Of a stretch of 64,000 nt of DNA, positions 1 through 8,486 are shown piece after piece. How positions within the stretch are numbered: the first letter of the stretch is position 1; every line of letters starts with the position of its first letter. The position numbers and the translations under genes were made by a program. The stretch is taken from contig NZ_BOVP01000003.1 in NCBI RefSeq assembly GCF_018403745.1, forward strand, positions 310,001 to 374,000. Reading direction: 5' to 3'. The notes beneath the pieces are model-generated. The model saw only the letters and a list, made by a program, of their open reading frames with translations, was not told the DNA's origin and ran no database searches. Origin of the DNA: Lactococcus formosensis (GTDB lineage: Bacteria > Bacillota > Bacilli > Lactobacillales > Streptococcaceae).

Positions 1-40
1 CGGCCATTGTTCCAAAGGGTTTCATGTTTTCTTGTACCAT
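1..40 (-). CDS. Asp23/Gls24 family envelope stress protein (N-terminus only, cut by window edge)
   Basis: Only the first 13 codons are in the window (MVQENMKPFGTMA). The ATG at 40 follows a GGAG-type ribosome site at about 46-50. The fragment alone is not diagnostic. The call rests on position: it is the last gene of a run of GlsB, AmaP and DUF2273 genes, which in Firmicutes is the alkaline-shock (asp23/gls24) operon. Asp23 is a cytoplasmic protein held at the membrane by AmaP and linked to cell-envelope stress. The rest of the gene lies left of the window, so domain content cannot be checked here. Confidence 0.6.
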   Translation of the reverse strand, partial: MVQENMKPFGTMA

Positions 41-61
41 TTAATTCTCCTTATTTATAAG

Positions 62-250
62 TTATTTCCGATTTTTTAAGTGTTCAATGATTCCGGTCTT
101 TTGTAGAAATAAGCCCGCTATTACACCAAAGCCAATTAATATCAAAAGTAGAACCATTTTCCAAAAACCAATAGTGAAGATGGCAATGGCAGCTATACCA
201 CCGATAATGCCACCAATAATTGGATATCGATATCTTTCCAGATAATCCAT
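62..250 (-). CDS. DUF2273 small membrane protein of the asp23 operon
   Basis: This 62-residue protein consists almost wholly of two hydrophobic helices (a glycine/isoleucine-rich segment near residues 11-28, then a second near 30-48) followed by a basic tail. It matches the DUF2273 family, found between amaP and asp23 in lactic acid bacteria. A longer reading starts with GTG at 256, but that GTG overlaps the GGAGG at 256-260. The ATG at 250 lies 5 nt from the same GGAGG, so I place the start there. It lies 9 nt after amaP and is almost certainly cotranscribed. Its molecular role is unknown; anchoring or scaffolding together with AmaP is an inference. Confidence 0.8.
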   Translation of the reverse strand: MDYLERYRYPIIGGIIGGIAAIAIFTIGFWKMVLLLILIGFGVIAGLFLQKTGIIEHLKNRK

Positions 251-259
251 TGACACCTC

Positions 260-820
260 CTATACAACGCGAGAGCGTTTATTGTTTGTTTCTTTATTTA
301 ATGCATTTACTTCAACTTTTATTTTTACAGGTTGATCTACACCAAAGAAAAGTTTTAAACTATCAATAATCTCTTGTTCGAGCAAACGTGATTTTTCAGC
401 AATTTCGACCCGAGGAATGATTTCCCCCTTCACATCAATGTTTATTTTCTTTTTATAGAGTGTAACATTAATGCGTGGAGATTTGAGAAAGTCATTTTCG
501 AGGACTTTCTCACGGACAAGTCCTTCGATAGCTGAACGTTTTAAAGTGAGTTTTCCACCATGAGTAGGTAGTTCAATATCAATATAGGTACGAGGATAAA
601 ATGCGATGATGAGCAAAGCAATTATTAAAATAACAGCCAAGATAGCATTTCCCCAGAATAGATAGACAGGTATGTATTCACCGATATAGACGAGTTGACT
701 TGAAGCGCTTGTCATATCGCCATACTCCACTAAATTGTAGTAATCCCAAGCTGAAGGAACTACAAGAGAAAGTAGGAGGAGATCAAATACGATGAGAATA
801 AATTTCTTTCCAGATGACAC
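260..820 (-). CDS. amaP: Alkaline shock response membrane anchor protein AmaP
   Basis: This 186-residue protein has two transmembrane helices, at about residues 7-22 and 50-73. A soluble C-terminal part resembles the Asp23-like fold (alternating strands with INVTLYKKKINIDVKGEI, then a helix). The architecture matches AmaP, which recruits Asp23 to the cytoplasmic membrane in Staphylococcus aureus. The start is a GTG at 820 behind a strong AAAGGAGG; no ATG lies nearby. It sits between glsB and the DUF2273 gene on the same strand, giving the operon glsB-amaP-DUF2273-asp23. Function is assigned by family and context. Confidence 0.85.
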   Translation of the reverse strand: MSSGKKFILIVFDLLLLSLVVPSAWDYYNLVEYGDMTSASSQLVYIGEYIPVYLFWGNAILAVILIIALLIIAFYPRTYIDIELPTHGGKLTLKRSAIEGLVREKVLENDFLKSPRINVTLYKKKINIDVKGEIIPRVEIAEKSRLLEQEIIDSLKLFFGVDQPVKIKVEVNALNKETNNKRSRVV

Positions 821-853
821 AAGGCCTCCTTTCTAAATGCTTTAACGAAAAAA

Positions 854-1093
854 TTAATGACTCATTTTTGATAAAACAAAGGATACAACGGCTACGACAA
901 TGACGGCACCGATGATTGAGGGAATCAAAGCCATGCCGGCCAATGAAGGGCCCCAGCTTCCGAGAAGGGCTTGACCCACAGCAGAACCGACTAAACCGGC
1001 TAAGATGTTGGCAATCCAGCCCATGGAGCCTCCTTTAGTGATGACTCCTGCAAGTAAACCAATGATGGCTCCAACAATAAGTGACCAAATCAT
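854..1093 (-). CDS. GlsB/YeaQ/YmgE family stress-response membrane protein (copy 1)
   Basis: The protein is 79 residues with three predicted transmembrane helices and the glycine-rich pattern of the transglycosylase-associated/GlsB family (GAIIGLLAGVITKGG, ILAGLVGSAVG). GlsB neighbours the gls24 stress genes in enterococci and lactococci. It is the first gene of the asp23-type operon, with ATG at 1093 behind AGAGG. A second, nearly identical gene lies at 2452-2691 in opposite orientation, differing mainly at the N-terminal codons 13-14 and at the last seven residues. The function of the family is not established beyond association with stress and bile tolerance. Confidence 0.85.
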   Translation of the reverse strand: MIWSLIVGAIIGLLAGVITKGGSMGWIANILAGLVGSAVGQALLGSWGPSLAGMALIPSIIGAVIVVAVVSFVLSKMSH

Positions 1094-1370
1094 AAAATAC
1101 CTCTTTTCTAGTATGTGCTGACATACATTTCTATTCTTAAACTAACACATATGGAAAGCGGATTCAAATGATTGGTTTATTATTTTTTCATTATTCCCAA
1201 AAAATAAATGCTCGAATTACCGATGTATCTAACTTTCAAGGTAATATTCCGAAAATTCAGAAAGATATTGATAGGATTTGAAAAATAAAAGTGATAGAAT
1301 AATGAAAGGGGATACAATATCAGTAAATAATACAAATGGTATCTCAAAAAATAGAATGAAGGAGAACATT

Positions 1371-2308
1371 ATGATTTTAGGTTTTATTAAGGCAAATTTC
1401 CCAGGTGAACGTCGTGTTCCGCTATTACCACAAGACATTACAGACTTTGATAATCAATTGCTGATTGAAACTGGATTTGGAGAGTTTTTAGATATTGAAG
1501 ATGTTGAATATGAAAAAGCCGGGTGTAAAATCCTTTCAAGAGAAGAAGTGTTCAAACAGTCTGAAGCGATCTTTTCATTGAAACTTATCCAGCCAAGTGA
1601 CTATGACCATATTAAAAAGGGACAAATCATCATCGGTTGGACCCATCCTTATGGCTCTGGTAAGTCTTTCATGAAAGAACAAGCCATTCCCAAAGAACTT
1701 ATTGTTGTTGACCTAGATAATAATTTCCCTGCTATTTATTATAAGGATAAAGTCATCGAAACAAAGATACCAACAGGTATTATGGAACGTAATAGTTTTT
1801 TTGCTGGTTATGCTGGTACATTAGATGCTCTGCTGAAGTTTGGAATTTTACCAGATGAAAGCACTAAAATTGCAGTTCTTGGCTCAGGAAATGTCTCGCA
1901 AGGTGCATTTCATGCAGTTTCAAAATTTTCTTCAAATGTAAAAATGTTCTACCGCCGGACACTTCCGGTTTTTAAGGAAACTTTTAGCACTTACGATATT
2001 ATCGTCAATGGTATCGAAGTTGGAGCGGGTAATAACCCATTTTATCCTTAGAAGATCAAAAACAACTGCGGAGAGGAAGTTTCATCATAGATACGGCAGC
2101 TGATGCGGGGAATACGATTGAAGGGAACCATTTCACAACAATGATGGACTCAATCTATAAAGAAAAAGGCATTTATTACTATTGTGTCCCTAATACACCA
2201 TCTATGGCTTATCGTAATGTTAGTCCAATGCTAAGTAAACAATTGAGTAAATACATTTTTAAAGAAAATGTTGAAATCTTTAAAGAAGCACTGAAACAGA
2301 GTAAATAA
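1371..2308 (+). pseudogene. ceo: N5-(carboxyethyl)ornithine synthase, frameshifted
   Basis: The reading from ATG 1371 (AAGGAG at 1359-1364) gives MILGFIKANFPGERRVPLLP, and the protein matches lactococcal N5-(1-carboxyethyl)-ornithine synthase, an NADPH-dependent opine-forming enzyme of the alanine dehydrogenase superfamily. The nucleotide-binding motif GSGNVSQGAF is intact. The frame runs into a stop at 2049-2051. The missing C-terminus (starting ILSLEDQKQLRRGSFIIDTA) continues in the next frame to the stop at 2306-2308. Total length is 938 nt, one short of 313 codons, so a single base has been lost at about 2036-2038 (AATAACCC|ATT). A longer in-frame start at 1278 lacks a good ribosome site. 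The gene is either recently broken or carries a sequencing error; programmed frameshifting is less likely. In L. lactis, ceo is known from a conjugative transposon, so transfer is plausible. Confidence 0.85.
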
Positions 2309-2373
2309 TTAGTGACATGATATAACAATGTAACCTCTAGCTTAAACTTACCTAAAAATAATAAACAAGTTGT

Positions 2374-2402
2374 TTGCTTGAATATTATGATTTTGTTAGA
2401 AT
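2374..2402 (+). promoter_or_regulatory. Promoter of second glsB copy
   Basis: A -35 box TTGCTT (2374-2379) and a -10 box TAGAAT (2397-2402) are separated by 17 nt. The start codon at 2452 is about 40 nt downstream of the expected transcription start. Confidence 0.55.
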
Positions 2403-2451
2403 GAAACTGTTATGAAATTATAATATTATTTTAAAGGAAAGAGGTATTTTT

Positions 2452-2691
2452 ATGATTTGGTCACTTATTGTTGGTGCAATTATTGGGGTGATAGCAGGAG
2501 TCATCACTAAAGGAGGCTCCATGGGCTGGATTGCCAACATCTTAGCCGGTTTAGTCGGTTCTGCTGTGGGTCAAGCCCTCCTCGGAAGCTGGGGTCCTTC
2601 ATTGGCCGGTATGGCTTTGATTCCCTCAATCATCGGTGCCGTTATTGTCGTAGCCGTTGTATCATTCTTCTTGGGTAAAACAAAAGATTAA
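2452..2691 (+). CDS. GlsB/YeaQ/YmgE family stress-response membrane protein (copy 2)
   Basis: This 79-residue protein is almost identical to the product of 854-1093, except at residues 13-14 (VI instead of LL) and the tail (FFLGKTKD instead of FVLSKMSH). The same three hydrophobic helices and glycine-rich pattern are present. It has its own promoter (2374-2402), ribosome site GAAAGAGG and a terminator, so it is a single-gene unit, unlike copy 1, which leads an operon. An 86-bp stretch (2494-2579) is identical to the complement of 966-1051, which suggests recent duplication or gene conversion. Function is as for the family: a stress-associated membrane protein of unknown mechanism. Confidence 0.85.
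   Translation: MIWSLIVGAIIGVIAGVITKGGSMGWIANILAGLVGSAVGQALLGSWGPSLAGMALIPSIIGAVIVVAVVSFFLGKTKD
2452..2691. repeat. Inverted repeat partner of 854-1093
   Basis: The two glsB genes form an inverted repeat of about 240 bp, separated by 1.36 kb that holds the broken ceo gene. Positions 966-1051 and 2494-2579 are perfectly complementary over 86 bp, long enough for homologous recombination that would invert the middle segment. Confidence 0.85.
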
Positions 2692-2703
2692 TACAATTCT
2701 TAT

Positions 2704-2731
2704 AAAAAATCACTCTTTGGGTGGTTTTTTT
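2704..2731 (+). terminator. Intrinsic terminator after glsB copy 2
   Basis: A short stem (ATCAC with GTGGT, including one G-T pair) is followed by a run of seven T residues, just after the stop codon at 2691. Confidence 0.55.
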
Positions 2732-2841
2732 GTATGGTTAAGCAAGCAGATATAGTACAATAAGTTTAAAATATTTTAGAATTAATAAAGAATATCAAGA
2801 ACAACTTGTATAAGCGAGAAATATCAGGAGGAAGAAGGAAA

Positions 2842-3567
2842 TTGACTGAAGAAGAACAAAATCTCGTCTATTTTTGGGATGGTTTTGCTGAAGAATATGA
2901 AGAAATACAACAGGAATCGCCTTTCCCGATTGCTCAAGAGCTAGTGAAGTTCCTTGTACAAGAGAAAATTTTACCTTGTCCAACACTTTTAGATATTGCA
3001 GGAGGAAGTGGTCGCTATTTGTCTGTATTTCAGGACCATGTGAAGAGATATACTTTAGCGGATATCTCACCAAAGATGCTAGAACTGGCAAGAGAGAAAA
3101 GAAAATCAGAGCATGTTGATTTCCTTAGGATTAGTCAAGAGGCGCTGATTCAAACAAATAAAAAATTTCAAGTTGTTTTTTCCGCAATGAATCCTGCTTT
3201 GAACCATCCTGAAAAGATAAAAGAATTGTGCCAACTCAGTCAAAAGTGGTGCCTTATCTTCCGATTGGTTAAGGATGAGGACAGCTTATTTTCTCCTTAT
3301 GATCAGGAAGTGAACCCAGAGTTAAAATGGATGGAAGACTACAAAAACTTTCTTCAAAAAGAGAAGCAAGAATTTTTTGTGCAACAATTTACTTTTGAAA
3401 AAACAGAAATGATTTCAAAAGGCTTTTTCCACGCGTATTTTGAGGACGAATGCAGTAAACGGGAGTTGGAACGCCGTATAAACGAGCATTTTGGAGTGCA
3501 AGAATCATGCAAAAATTACCAGAAAGCTGTCTACGAACTGATTTACATTCCATGTAACAAAAAGTGA
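2842..3567 (+). CDS. Class I SAM-dependent methyltransferase
   Basis: The protein is about 241 residues. The SAM-binding motif I is LLDIAGGSGRYLS near residues 53-65, followed by an acidic strand end (YTLADISPKML) as in class I methyltransferases of the Methyltransf_25/11 type. The substrate cannot be told. I choose the TTG at 2842 because AGGAGG at 2826-2831 lies 10 nt upstream; a longer TTG start at 2806 would place that site inside the gene. The gene stands alone, ends at a strong terminator, and is convergent with the DUF421 gene. No partner gene hints at its substrate. Confidence 0.75.
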   Translation: MTEEEQNLVYFWDGFAEEYEEIQQESPFPIAQELVKFLVQEKILPCPTLLDIAGGSGRYLSVFQDHVKRYTLADISPKMLELAREKRKSEHVDFLRISQEALIQTNKKFQVVFSAMNPALNHPEKIKELCQLSQKWCLIFRLVKDEDSLFSPYDQEVNPELKWMEDYKNFLQKEKQEFFVQQFTFEKTEMISKGFFHAYFEDECSKRELERRINEHFGVQESCKNYQKAVYELIYIPCNKK

Positions 3568-3652
3568 CGAGAAAAGTAGAATGCTTTGTACTATATTTAT
3601 GATTTATACCAGAGTCGAAAGAAAAACTACAAGAGCTTCAAAAAACATAAGT

Positions 3653-3688
3653 AAAAACCCAAGAAAATTATAATTTTCTTGGGTTTTT
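3653..3688. terminator. Bidirectional terminator
   Basis: A perfect 36-bp palindrome (18-nt arms, AAAAACCCAAGAAAATTA and its complement) starts with five A and ends with five T. It lies between the methyltransferase (+) and the DUF421 gene (-) and should stop transcription from both sides. Confidence 0.85.
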
Positions 3689-3751
3689 GTTTTATATTAT
3701 TGGAAAGGAAAAATAAACTAATTCAGTATCCTTTTTTAATATGAGTGGAGT

Positions 3752-4387
3752 TTAATCATGATAGCCGTAGAGTTTTAATTCGCCCGAAATATATTCTCCT
3801 AGATAGACTTCAGTAATTTTATGAAAGCCGTTTTCAACGATTTTAGTTTCGAGCCACTCTTCGTTTTTATTTATAATGTCTAAAACATCATAGTTGGCTT
3901 GTCCGTCTACAATGATCGGGTATTTAATGTTTTCTCCTCCAAATTCGATAATTGTTAATTGACCATTTTGCTCTAAAATTGCGCGCTTTACATTTTGAAC
4001 TTCATAAATTCCATTGGATCGTAGCTTAAACATAAGTTCATTTGCCGATATCCCATTTTTCAAACATTCCGTAACTTTTATTTTTCCATCTTGAATTAAA
4101 GTAAGTGGCTTTCCGTCTACAATCACTTTAATATAACGATTATGTTCTTTAGCAAATTTCAGAAGGAGGACAAGAAGAGTCCAAATGATTAGGACAAGGA
4201 CAAATTGTAAGACCGTTATCGAATCATTATAAATGACACCTCCAATTATTCCGCCTAATACATAATTTTGAACTTGATCCATTGCTGATGAAGGTGCAAG
4301 ATTACCTTTTCCCATGATGTTGATTTGGATAATTAAACAAACAATTCCGAGGGCAAATTTGATTATTATTGGACTATATAATTGCAT
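3752..4387 (-). CDS. DUF421 (YetF-like) membrane protein
   Basis: The protein is 211 residues. It has N-terminal hydrophobic segments at about 5-24 and 58-79 with a third near 41-55, followed by a soluble domain with the DUF421 pattern (IVDGKPLTLIQDGKI, ELMFKLRSNGIYEVQNVKRAILEQNGQLTII). This matches the YetF/YcaP family, which forms membrane-bound dimers of unknown function. It lies 15 nt after the DUF3290 gene, and the DUF3290-DUF421 pair is a recurring operon in lactobacilli and lactococci. A paired role at the membrane is likely, but no reaction is known. Confidence 0.8.
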   Translation of the reverse strand: MQLYSPIIIKFALGIVCLIIQINIMGKGNLAPSSAMDQVQNYVLGGIIGGVIYNDSITVLQFVLVLIIWTLLVLLLKFAKEHNRYIKVIVDGKPLTLIQDGKIKVTECLKNGISANELMFKLRSNGIYEVQNVKRAILEQNGQLTIIEFGGENIKYPIIVDGQANYDVLDIINKNEEWLETKIVENGFHKITEVYLGEYISGELKLYGYHD

Positions 4388-4402
4388 AGCTAACCTTTCT
4401 TA

Positions 4403-4849
4403 TTATTTAGAAATAATGTTGATTTTATTATTGAGCAGATGGGTTTCGGTGATAGTATAGGATTGCTGATCGGCATTGAGATTGACCGTGTAAAAATCAT
4501 CTTTTACTTTTACAATGATTCCATCAGTAAGTTGAGTTGAACTTACCAGGATGTCTTTTTGCTCAACCTTCATATTATCTGCAAATTGCTCGACAAAATT
4601 GACCATTTGAGAGGATTGAGAATGCCGTGACTGATTAACCTGATAATTTGAATACTGTATCCCAAGAGAAAGGATGAGGAACAAGAAAAAAATGAGACTA
4701 AGATCTCGATATTTCGTCTTGATTCGATGTTTTAAATATAACGAAAAAACAACGATAAGTAGTATGAGTGAACCAAAAATGAAAATATACCATAGGTAAT
4801 CTGTTAGTCCAGCTTGTGTTTTCAAGAAACTAATATCATAAAAATTCAT
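4403..4849 (-). CDS. DUF3290 membrane protein
   Basis: The protein is 148 residues, with transmembrane helices at about 18-41 and 50-66. An extracellular or cytoplasmic domain follows, ending in a small beta-rich region (IIVKVKDDFYTVNLNADQQSYTITETHLL). It fits DUF3290, the usual partner of the DUF421 gene downstream. The start ATG at 4849 is preceded by GGAGG. The pair is transcribed leftwards from an AT-rich region that also holds the promoter of the divergent permease. Function is unknown; cooperation with the DUF421 protein is inferred only from conserved neighbourhood. Confidence 0.8.
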   Translation of the reverse strand: MNFYDISFLKTQAGLTDYLWYIFIFGSLILLIVVFSLYLKHRIKTKYRDLSLIFFLFLILSLGIQYSNYQVNQSRHSQSSQMVNFVEQFADNMKVEQKDILVSSTQLTDGIIVKVKDDFYTVNLNADQQSYTITETHLLNNKINIISK

Positions 4850-5114
4850 AAAACCTCCAATAAATTAACTGTAATTTTTTCTTAATAACCGATATATTAT
4901 TAAAAAATTCCACAATTATATACTATCATAAACAAACTAATATATATAAAGAATATTTTTCATTCATCTGCTTAAAATAAAAAATACAATAATTGTTTGT
5001 ATAATTTTAAATAAAATGGTACAATTTTGTCTACTTGAAATTTTAATATTTTAAATCATAGTTTGTCTTCGATTGAAGTATGAGCTATAAGTAGAAGAAA
5101 GGAAAAGAAAAAAT

Positions 5115-6512
5115 TTGGGATTTTCAACAAAAGCAAAATTTGACACCTACAGTAAAAAGGACAGTAGATTAGAAAAAACATTGGGGGTTAAAGACTTTTT
5201 GGCTTTGGGAGTGGGAACGATTATTTCTACTTCAATCTTTACTCTACCAGGAATTGTTGCTGCGCAATTTGCAGGACCAGCTGTTGTATTTTCTTTTTTG
5301 ATTGCTGCAGTTGTTGCTGGAATGGTCGCATTAGCCTATGCTGAAATGGCCAGTGTTATGCCCTTTGCCGGCTCAGCCTACTCATGGATTTCGGTCCTGT
5401 TTGGAGAGGGATTTGGCTGGATTGCGGGTTGGGCCTTACTTGCAGAATATTTTATTGCCGTAGCCTTTGTGGGCTCAGGTTTCTCGGCTACATTTCAGCA
5501 TATTCTAGCAACCTCAAATATACATTTACCGGCAGCTTTGGCTAATCCACTTGGAACTAATGGTGGTATCGTTGATATTATTTCTTTAATTGTTATTTTA
5601 ATTGCCGCCCTTCTTGTATGGCGAGGCTCGAATGATGCTGGAATAATTGCGCAAATCTTAGTTGTGTTAAAAATTATTGCGATTATCACATTTATTGTTG
5701 TAGGTTTAACAGTGATTAAACCTCAAAACTATACACCATTTATACCTAAACACAATCCTACGACAGGTTTTGGGGGGATATCGGGGATTTTATCAGGCGT
5801 CTCGATGATTTTTCTGGCTTATATTGGCTTTGATTCGATTGCGGCAAATTCAGCTGAAGCTAAAAACCCAAAACGTACAATGCCTTTAGGAATTGTAGGC
5901 TCGCTCGTCATTGCCGTAGTTCTGTTTTCAGCAGTAACGCTAGTTCTTGTCGGCATGCATCCTTATACTGAGTATGCAAATAATGCAGCTCCTGTATCAT
6001 GGGCTTTGTCAGAAGCAGGATTTCCTTTGGTTTCACAAGTAATTTCAATAGTTGCTGATGCTGGGATGTTTATTGCTTTACTGGGCATGATTTTAGCGGG
6101 TTCTCGACTGATCTATGCTTTTGGTCGTGACGGAATGCTTCCTAAAATTTTAGGAGAAGTAGACAAGCGTGAAAATCCAACCAATGCTTTAATTGTTTTA
6201 ACTACAGTTGCAATAATTATTGGGGCATTTTTCCCATTTACCTTCCTGGCACAATTGATTTCCGCAGGTACATTGATTGCTTTTGTCTTTGTTTCAATCG
6301 GGATGTTTGCTTTACGTCCCCGTGAGGGCAAAGATTTACCACAAGCAAGTTACAAAATGCCATTTTACCCGATTTTACCGGCTCTAGGCGCGATAGGATC
6401 AATTATTGTATTTGAAAATCTTGATTCACTTGCGAAATTATACTGTTTCATCTGGATTTTGTTAGGTATTGTGATTTATTCATTGTATGGGGCGAAGCGC
6501 GAAAAAAATTAA
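5115..6512 (+). CDS. APC-family amino acid permease
   Basis: The protein is 465 residues with about 12 predicted transmembrane helices. It begins with the amino acid/polyamine/organocation pattern GVKDFLALGVGTIISTSIFTLPGI, where TM1 carries the unwound GxGTxIxxxI substrate-binding motif. It resembles the YfnA/CAT (cationic amino acid transporter-like) branch; the exact substrate is not clear. The start is TTG at 5115 behind AGAAAGGA (5096-5103); no ATG suits the conserved N-terminus. The gene is alone, preceded by 265 bp of very AT-rich DNA that contains several promoter-like boxes, and followed by a terminator. Confidence 0.85.
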   Translation: MGFSTKAKFDTYSKKDSRLEKTLGVKDFLALGVGTIISTSIFTLPGIVAAQFAGPAVVFSFLIAAVVAGMVALAYAEMASVMPFAGSAYSWISVLFGEGFGWIAGWALLAEYFIAVAFVGSGFSATFQHILATSNIHLPAALANPLGTNGGIVDIISLIVILIAALLVWRGSNDAGIIAQILVVLKIIAIITFIVVGLTVIKPQNYTPFIPKHNPTTGFGGISGILSGVSMIFLAYIGFDSIAANSAEAKNPKRTMPLGIVGSLVIAVVLFSAVTLVLVGMHPYTEYANNAAPVSWALSEAGFPLVSQVISIVADAGMFIALLGMILAGSRLIYAFGRDGMLPKILGEVDKRENPTNALIVLTTVAIIIGAFFPFTFLAQLISAGTLIAFVFVSIGMFALRPREGKDLPQASYKMPFYPILPALGAIGSIIVFENLDSLAKLYCFIWILLGIVIYSLYGAKREKN

Positions 6513-6521
6513 AAATTTTAT

Positions 6522-6552
6522 ACCGATTTGAGGATTTATCAAATCGGTTTTT
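6522..6552 (+). terminator. Intrinsic terminator after the permease
   Basis: ACCGATTTGA (6522-6531) pairs with TCAAATCGGT (6539-6548) and is followed by T residues. Confidence 0.8.
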
Positions 6553-6641
6553 ACTTTAATTAAAAGTTAATTACCTCAAAACTAACTTTTTTAAAGAAAA
6601 AAACACTTACAGAAGCATATAGGGAAATAATACGTGAATTA

Positions 6642-6656
6642 TGGTAAAATATCTGT
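6642..6656 (+). promoter_or_regulatory. Extended -10 promoter directly before rimM (leaderless mRNA likely)
   Basis: An extended -10 (TGG TAAAAT, 6642-6650) ends 6 nt before the rimM ATG at 6657, and no Shine-Dalgarno sequence is present. Transcription would begin at or beside the start codon. Confidence 0.5.
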
Positions 6657-7172
6657 ATGACAAAATTTTACAATGTAGGAACAATAGTGAACACACAAGG
6701 GCTTCAAGGAGAAGTTCGTGTGATTTCAGTTACCGATTTTGCTGAAGAACGTTTTGCAAAAAACACAATTTTGGCTCTTTTTGACAAAAAAGGAAATTAT
6801 GTCCAAGATTTGAAAGTTAAATCATCAAGAAAACAAAAGAATTTTTATATCGTCAAATTTGATGGATTCTATCATATTAATGATGTTGAAGGCTTTAAGG
6901 AATTCACTTTAAAAATAGCTGAAGACAAGTTGAAGGATTTGGACGAAGGCGAATTTTATTATCATGAAATTATTGGTTTAGATGTATATGAAAATGATCA
7001 ATTAATTGGACAGGTTAGCGAAATTCTTCAACCAGGAGCAAATGATGTGTGGGTCGTCAAACGTAAAGGTAAGCGTGACTTGCTTCTTCCTTATATTCCT
7101 CCTGTTGTATTGAATGTTGATCTTCAAGCTAAAAGAGTGGATGTGGAAATTATGGAAGGCTTGGACGATTAG
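6657..7172 (+). CDS. rimM: 16S rRNA processing/ribosome maturation factor RimM
   Basis: The protein is 171 residues, the normal size for RimM. An N-terminal RimM beta-barrel ([17 protein letters not shown]) is followed by a C-terminal PRC-barrel ([30 protein letters not shown] and [11 protein letters not shown]). RimM binds the 30S head and ribosomal protein S19 and helps 16S rRNA mature. trmD follows after one base, the usual rimM-trmD pair. Unusually, no ribosome site precedes the ATG, and a -10 box ends 6 nt upstream, so this mRNA may be leaderless. Confidence 0.95.
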   Translation: MTKFYNVGTIVNTQGLQGEVRVISVTDFAEERFAKNTILALFDKKGNYVQDLKVKSSRKQKNFYIVKFDGFYHINDVEGFKEFTLKIAEDKLKDLDEGEFYYHEIIGLDVYENDQLIGQVSEILQPGANDVWVVKRKGKRDLLLPYIPPVVLNVDLQAKRVDVEIMEGLDD

Positions 7173-7173
7173 G

Positions 7174-7902
7174 ATGAAAGTTGATATTTTAACAATTTTT
7201 CCAAACATGTTTGACTCGCTCAACCAATCGATAGTTGGGAAAGCACAAGAAAAGGGACTGCTTGAACTTCATACCCATGATTTTCGCGAAAATGCGAGCA
7301 ACAAGCAAAGACATGTGGATGATATGCCTTATGGCGGTGGTCAAGGCATGTTGCTGATGCCGCAACCTATCTATGATACAATGGATAAGATTCCGCATGA
7401 AAAGGCGCGTGTGATTCTCCTTGATCCTGCAGGCAAACGCTACAATCAAAAAATGGCTGAAGAGCTTGCCCAAGAAGAACATCTAATTTTTATTTGTGGA
7501 CATTATGAAGGTTATGATGAACGAATTAAAGATCTAGTGACGGATGAGATTTCACTTGGCGACTTTGTCTTAACAGGCGGAGAAGTAGCAGCTACTGTTA
7601 TTGTTGATTCTGTAGTACGCTTGCTGCCTGGAGCTTTAGGTAAAGCAGCCAGTCATGAGGATGATTCTTTTTCTTCAGGATTACTGGAGTATCCACAATA
7701 TACACGCCCGGAAGAGTTTCGTGGGAAGAAGGTCCCAAGCGTTCTGATGTCCGGTCATCACGAAAATATTCGTAAATGGCGCTTGACGGAGAGTTTGAAA
7801 AAAACTTTAGCACGACGTCCGGATTTGTTGGAGCAGTACGAAACAAATGCAGAAGAAGAAGAAATTTTGAAACAGCTAAAGATAGAAAGTGAAAAATCTT
7901 GA
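7174..7902 (+). CDS. trmD: tRNA (guanine-N1-)-methyltransferase TrmD
   Basis: The protein is 242 residues. It methylates G37 of tRNAs reading CUN, CCN and CGG, preventing +1 frameshifting. The SPOUT trefoil-knot SAM site is seen as [13 protein letters not shown] followed by [13 protein letters not shown], and the N-terminus [13 protein letters not shown] is typical. I start at the ATG at 7174; a longer frame opening at 7114 overlaps rimM and adds a non-family extension. The stop overlaps the next gene (TGATG). Function is not in doubt. Confidence 0.96.
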   Translation: MKVDILTIFPNMFDSLNQSIVGKAQEKGLLELHTHDFRENASNKQRHVDDMPYGGGQGMLLMPQPIYDTMDKIPHEKARVILLDPAGKRYNQKMAEELAQEEHLIFICGHYEGYDERIKDLVTDEISLGDFVLTGGEVAATVIVDSVVRLLPGALGKAASHEDDSFSSGLLEYPQYTRPEEFRGKKVPSVLMSGHHENIRKWRLTESLKKTLARRPDLLEQYETNAEEEEILKQLKIESEKS

Positions 7903-8486
7903 TGGCTTGGAAAAATTATATTTGGGATTTTGACGGAACACTCTTCAATACCTATCCTGTAATGTTAGAGGCCTTGCGTGAAGCAATGAAGCAATCCTCA
8001 GTAGAATTTCCGGGTGATATAGAAGCTTATATCAAACGTTTCTCTATTCGTAAATTCGCTTTTGAGTTTGCAGACGATGACTTTCTTGACTTGTATCATA
8101 AAATAGAAGCAGAGATGCAAGTCAATCCTCAGGTTTACCCTGAGATCCCACAAATTTTGTCAGAAATTGTAGAAAATGGTGGACAGAATTTTGTCCTCAG
8201 TCATCGTGATGATGCCACCTTTGAATATCTGGGTGAACTTAAGAAATACTTCACAGAAGTCATTACCAGTCAGCAAAATTTTGCACGGAAACCAAGTCCA
8301 GAAGCTTTGGAATATTTGATTCACAAATATAAGTTGGTACCAGAAGAAACAGTCATGATTGGTGATCGTCCTCTTGATATTGAAGCAGGTATAAACGCAG
8401 GTGTAGCCACTTTGCTTTTAGATGAGAAAGCATATTTTGGAGACATCGCCGACAAGAAAATAAAAAATTGGAGTGAATGGAAATGA
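7902..8486 (+). CDS. HAD-superfamily hydrolase (phosphoglycolate phosphatase-like)
   Basis: The protein is 194 residues. HAD motif I is IWDFDGTLFNTYP near the N-terminus with the nucleophile/acid pair DxD. Motif II is VLSHRD, and motifs III/IV are KPSPEAL and MIGDRPLDIEAG. A small helical cap lies between motifs I and II, as in the Gph/PgmB-like subfamily. The true substrate is unknown. The ATG at 7902 overlaps the trmD stop, and the end overlaps the DUF1149 gene, so rimM-trmD-HAD-DUF1149 form one transcription unit. Confidence 0.85.
   Translation: MAWKNYIWDFDGTLFNTYPVMLEALREAMKQSSVEFPGDIEAYIKRFSIRKFAFEFADDDFLDLYHKIEAEMQVNPQVYPEIPQILSEIVENGGQNFVLSHRDDATFEYLGELKKYFTEVITSQQNFARKPSPEALEYLIHKYKLVPEETVMIGDRPLDIEAGINAGVATLLLDEKAYFGDIADKKIKNWSEWK

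Noticed and set aside
1278-1370. N-terminal extension of the ceo gene
   Set aside because: The extra 31 residues are not in the family, and the strong AAGGAG lies before the ATG at 1371.
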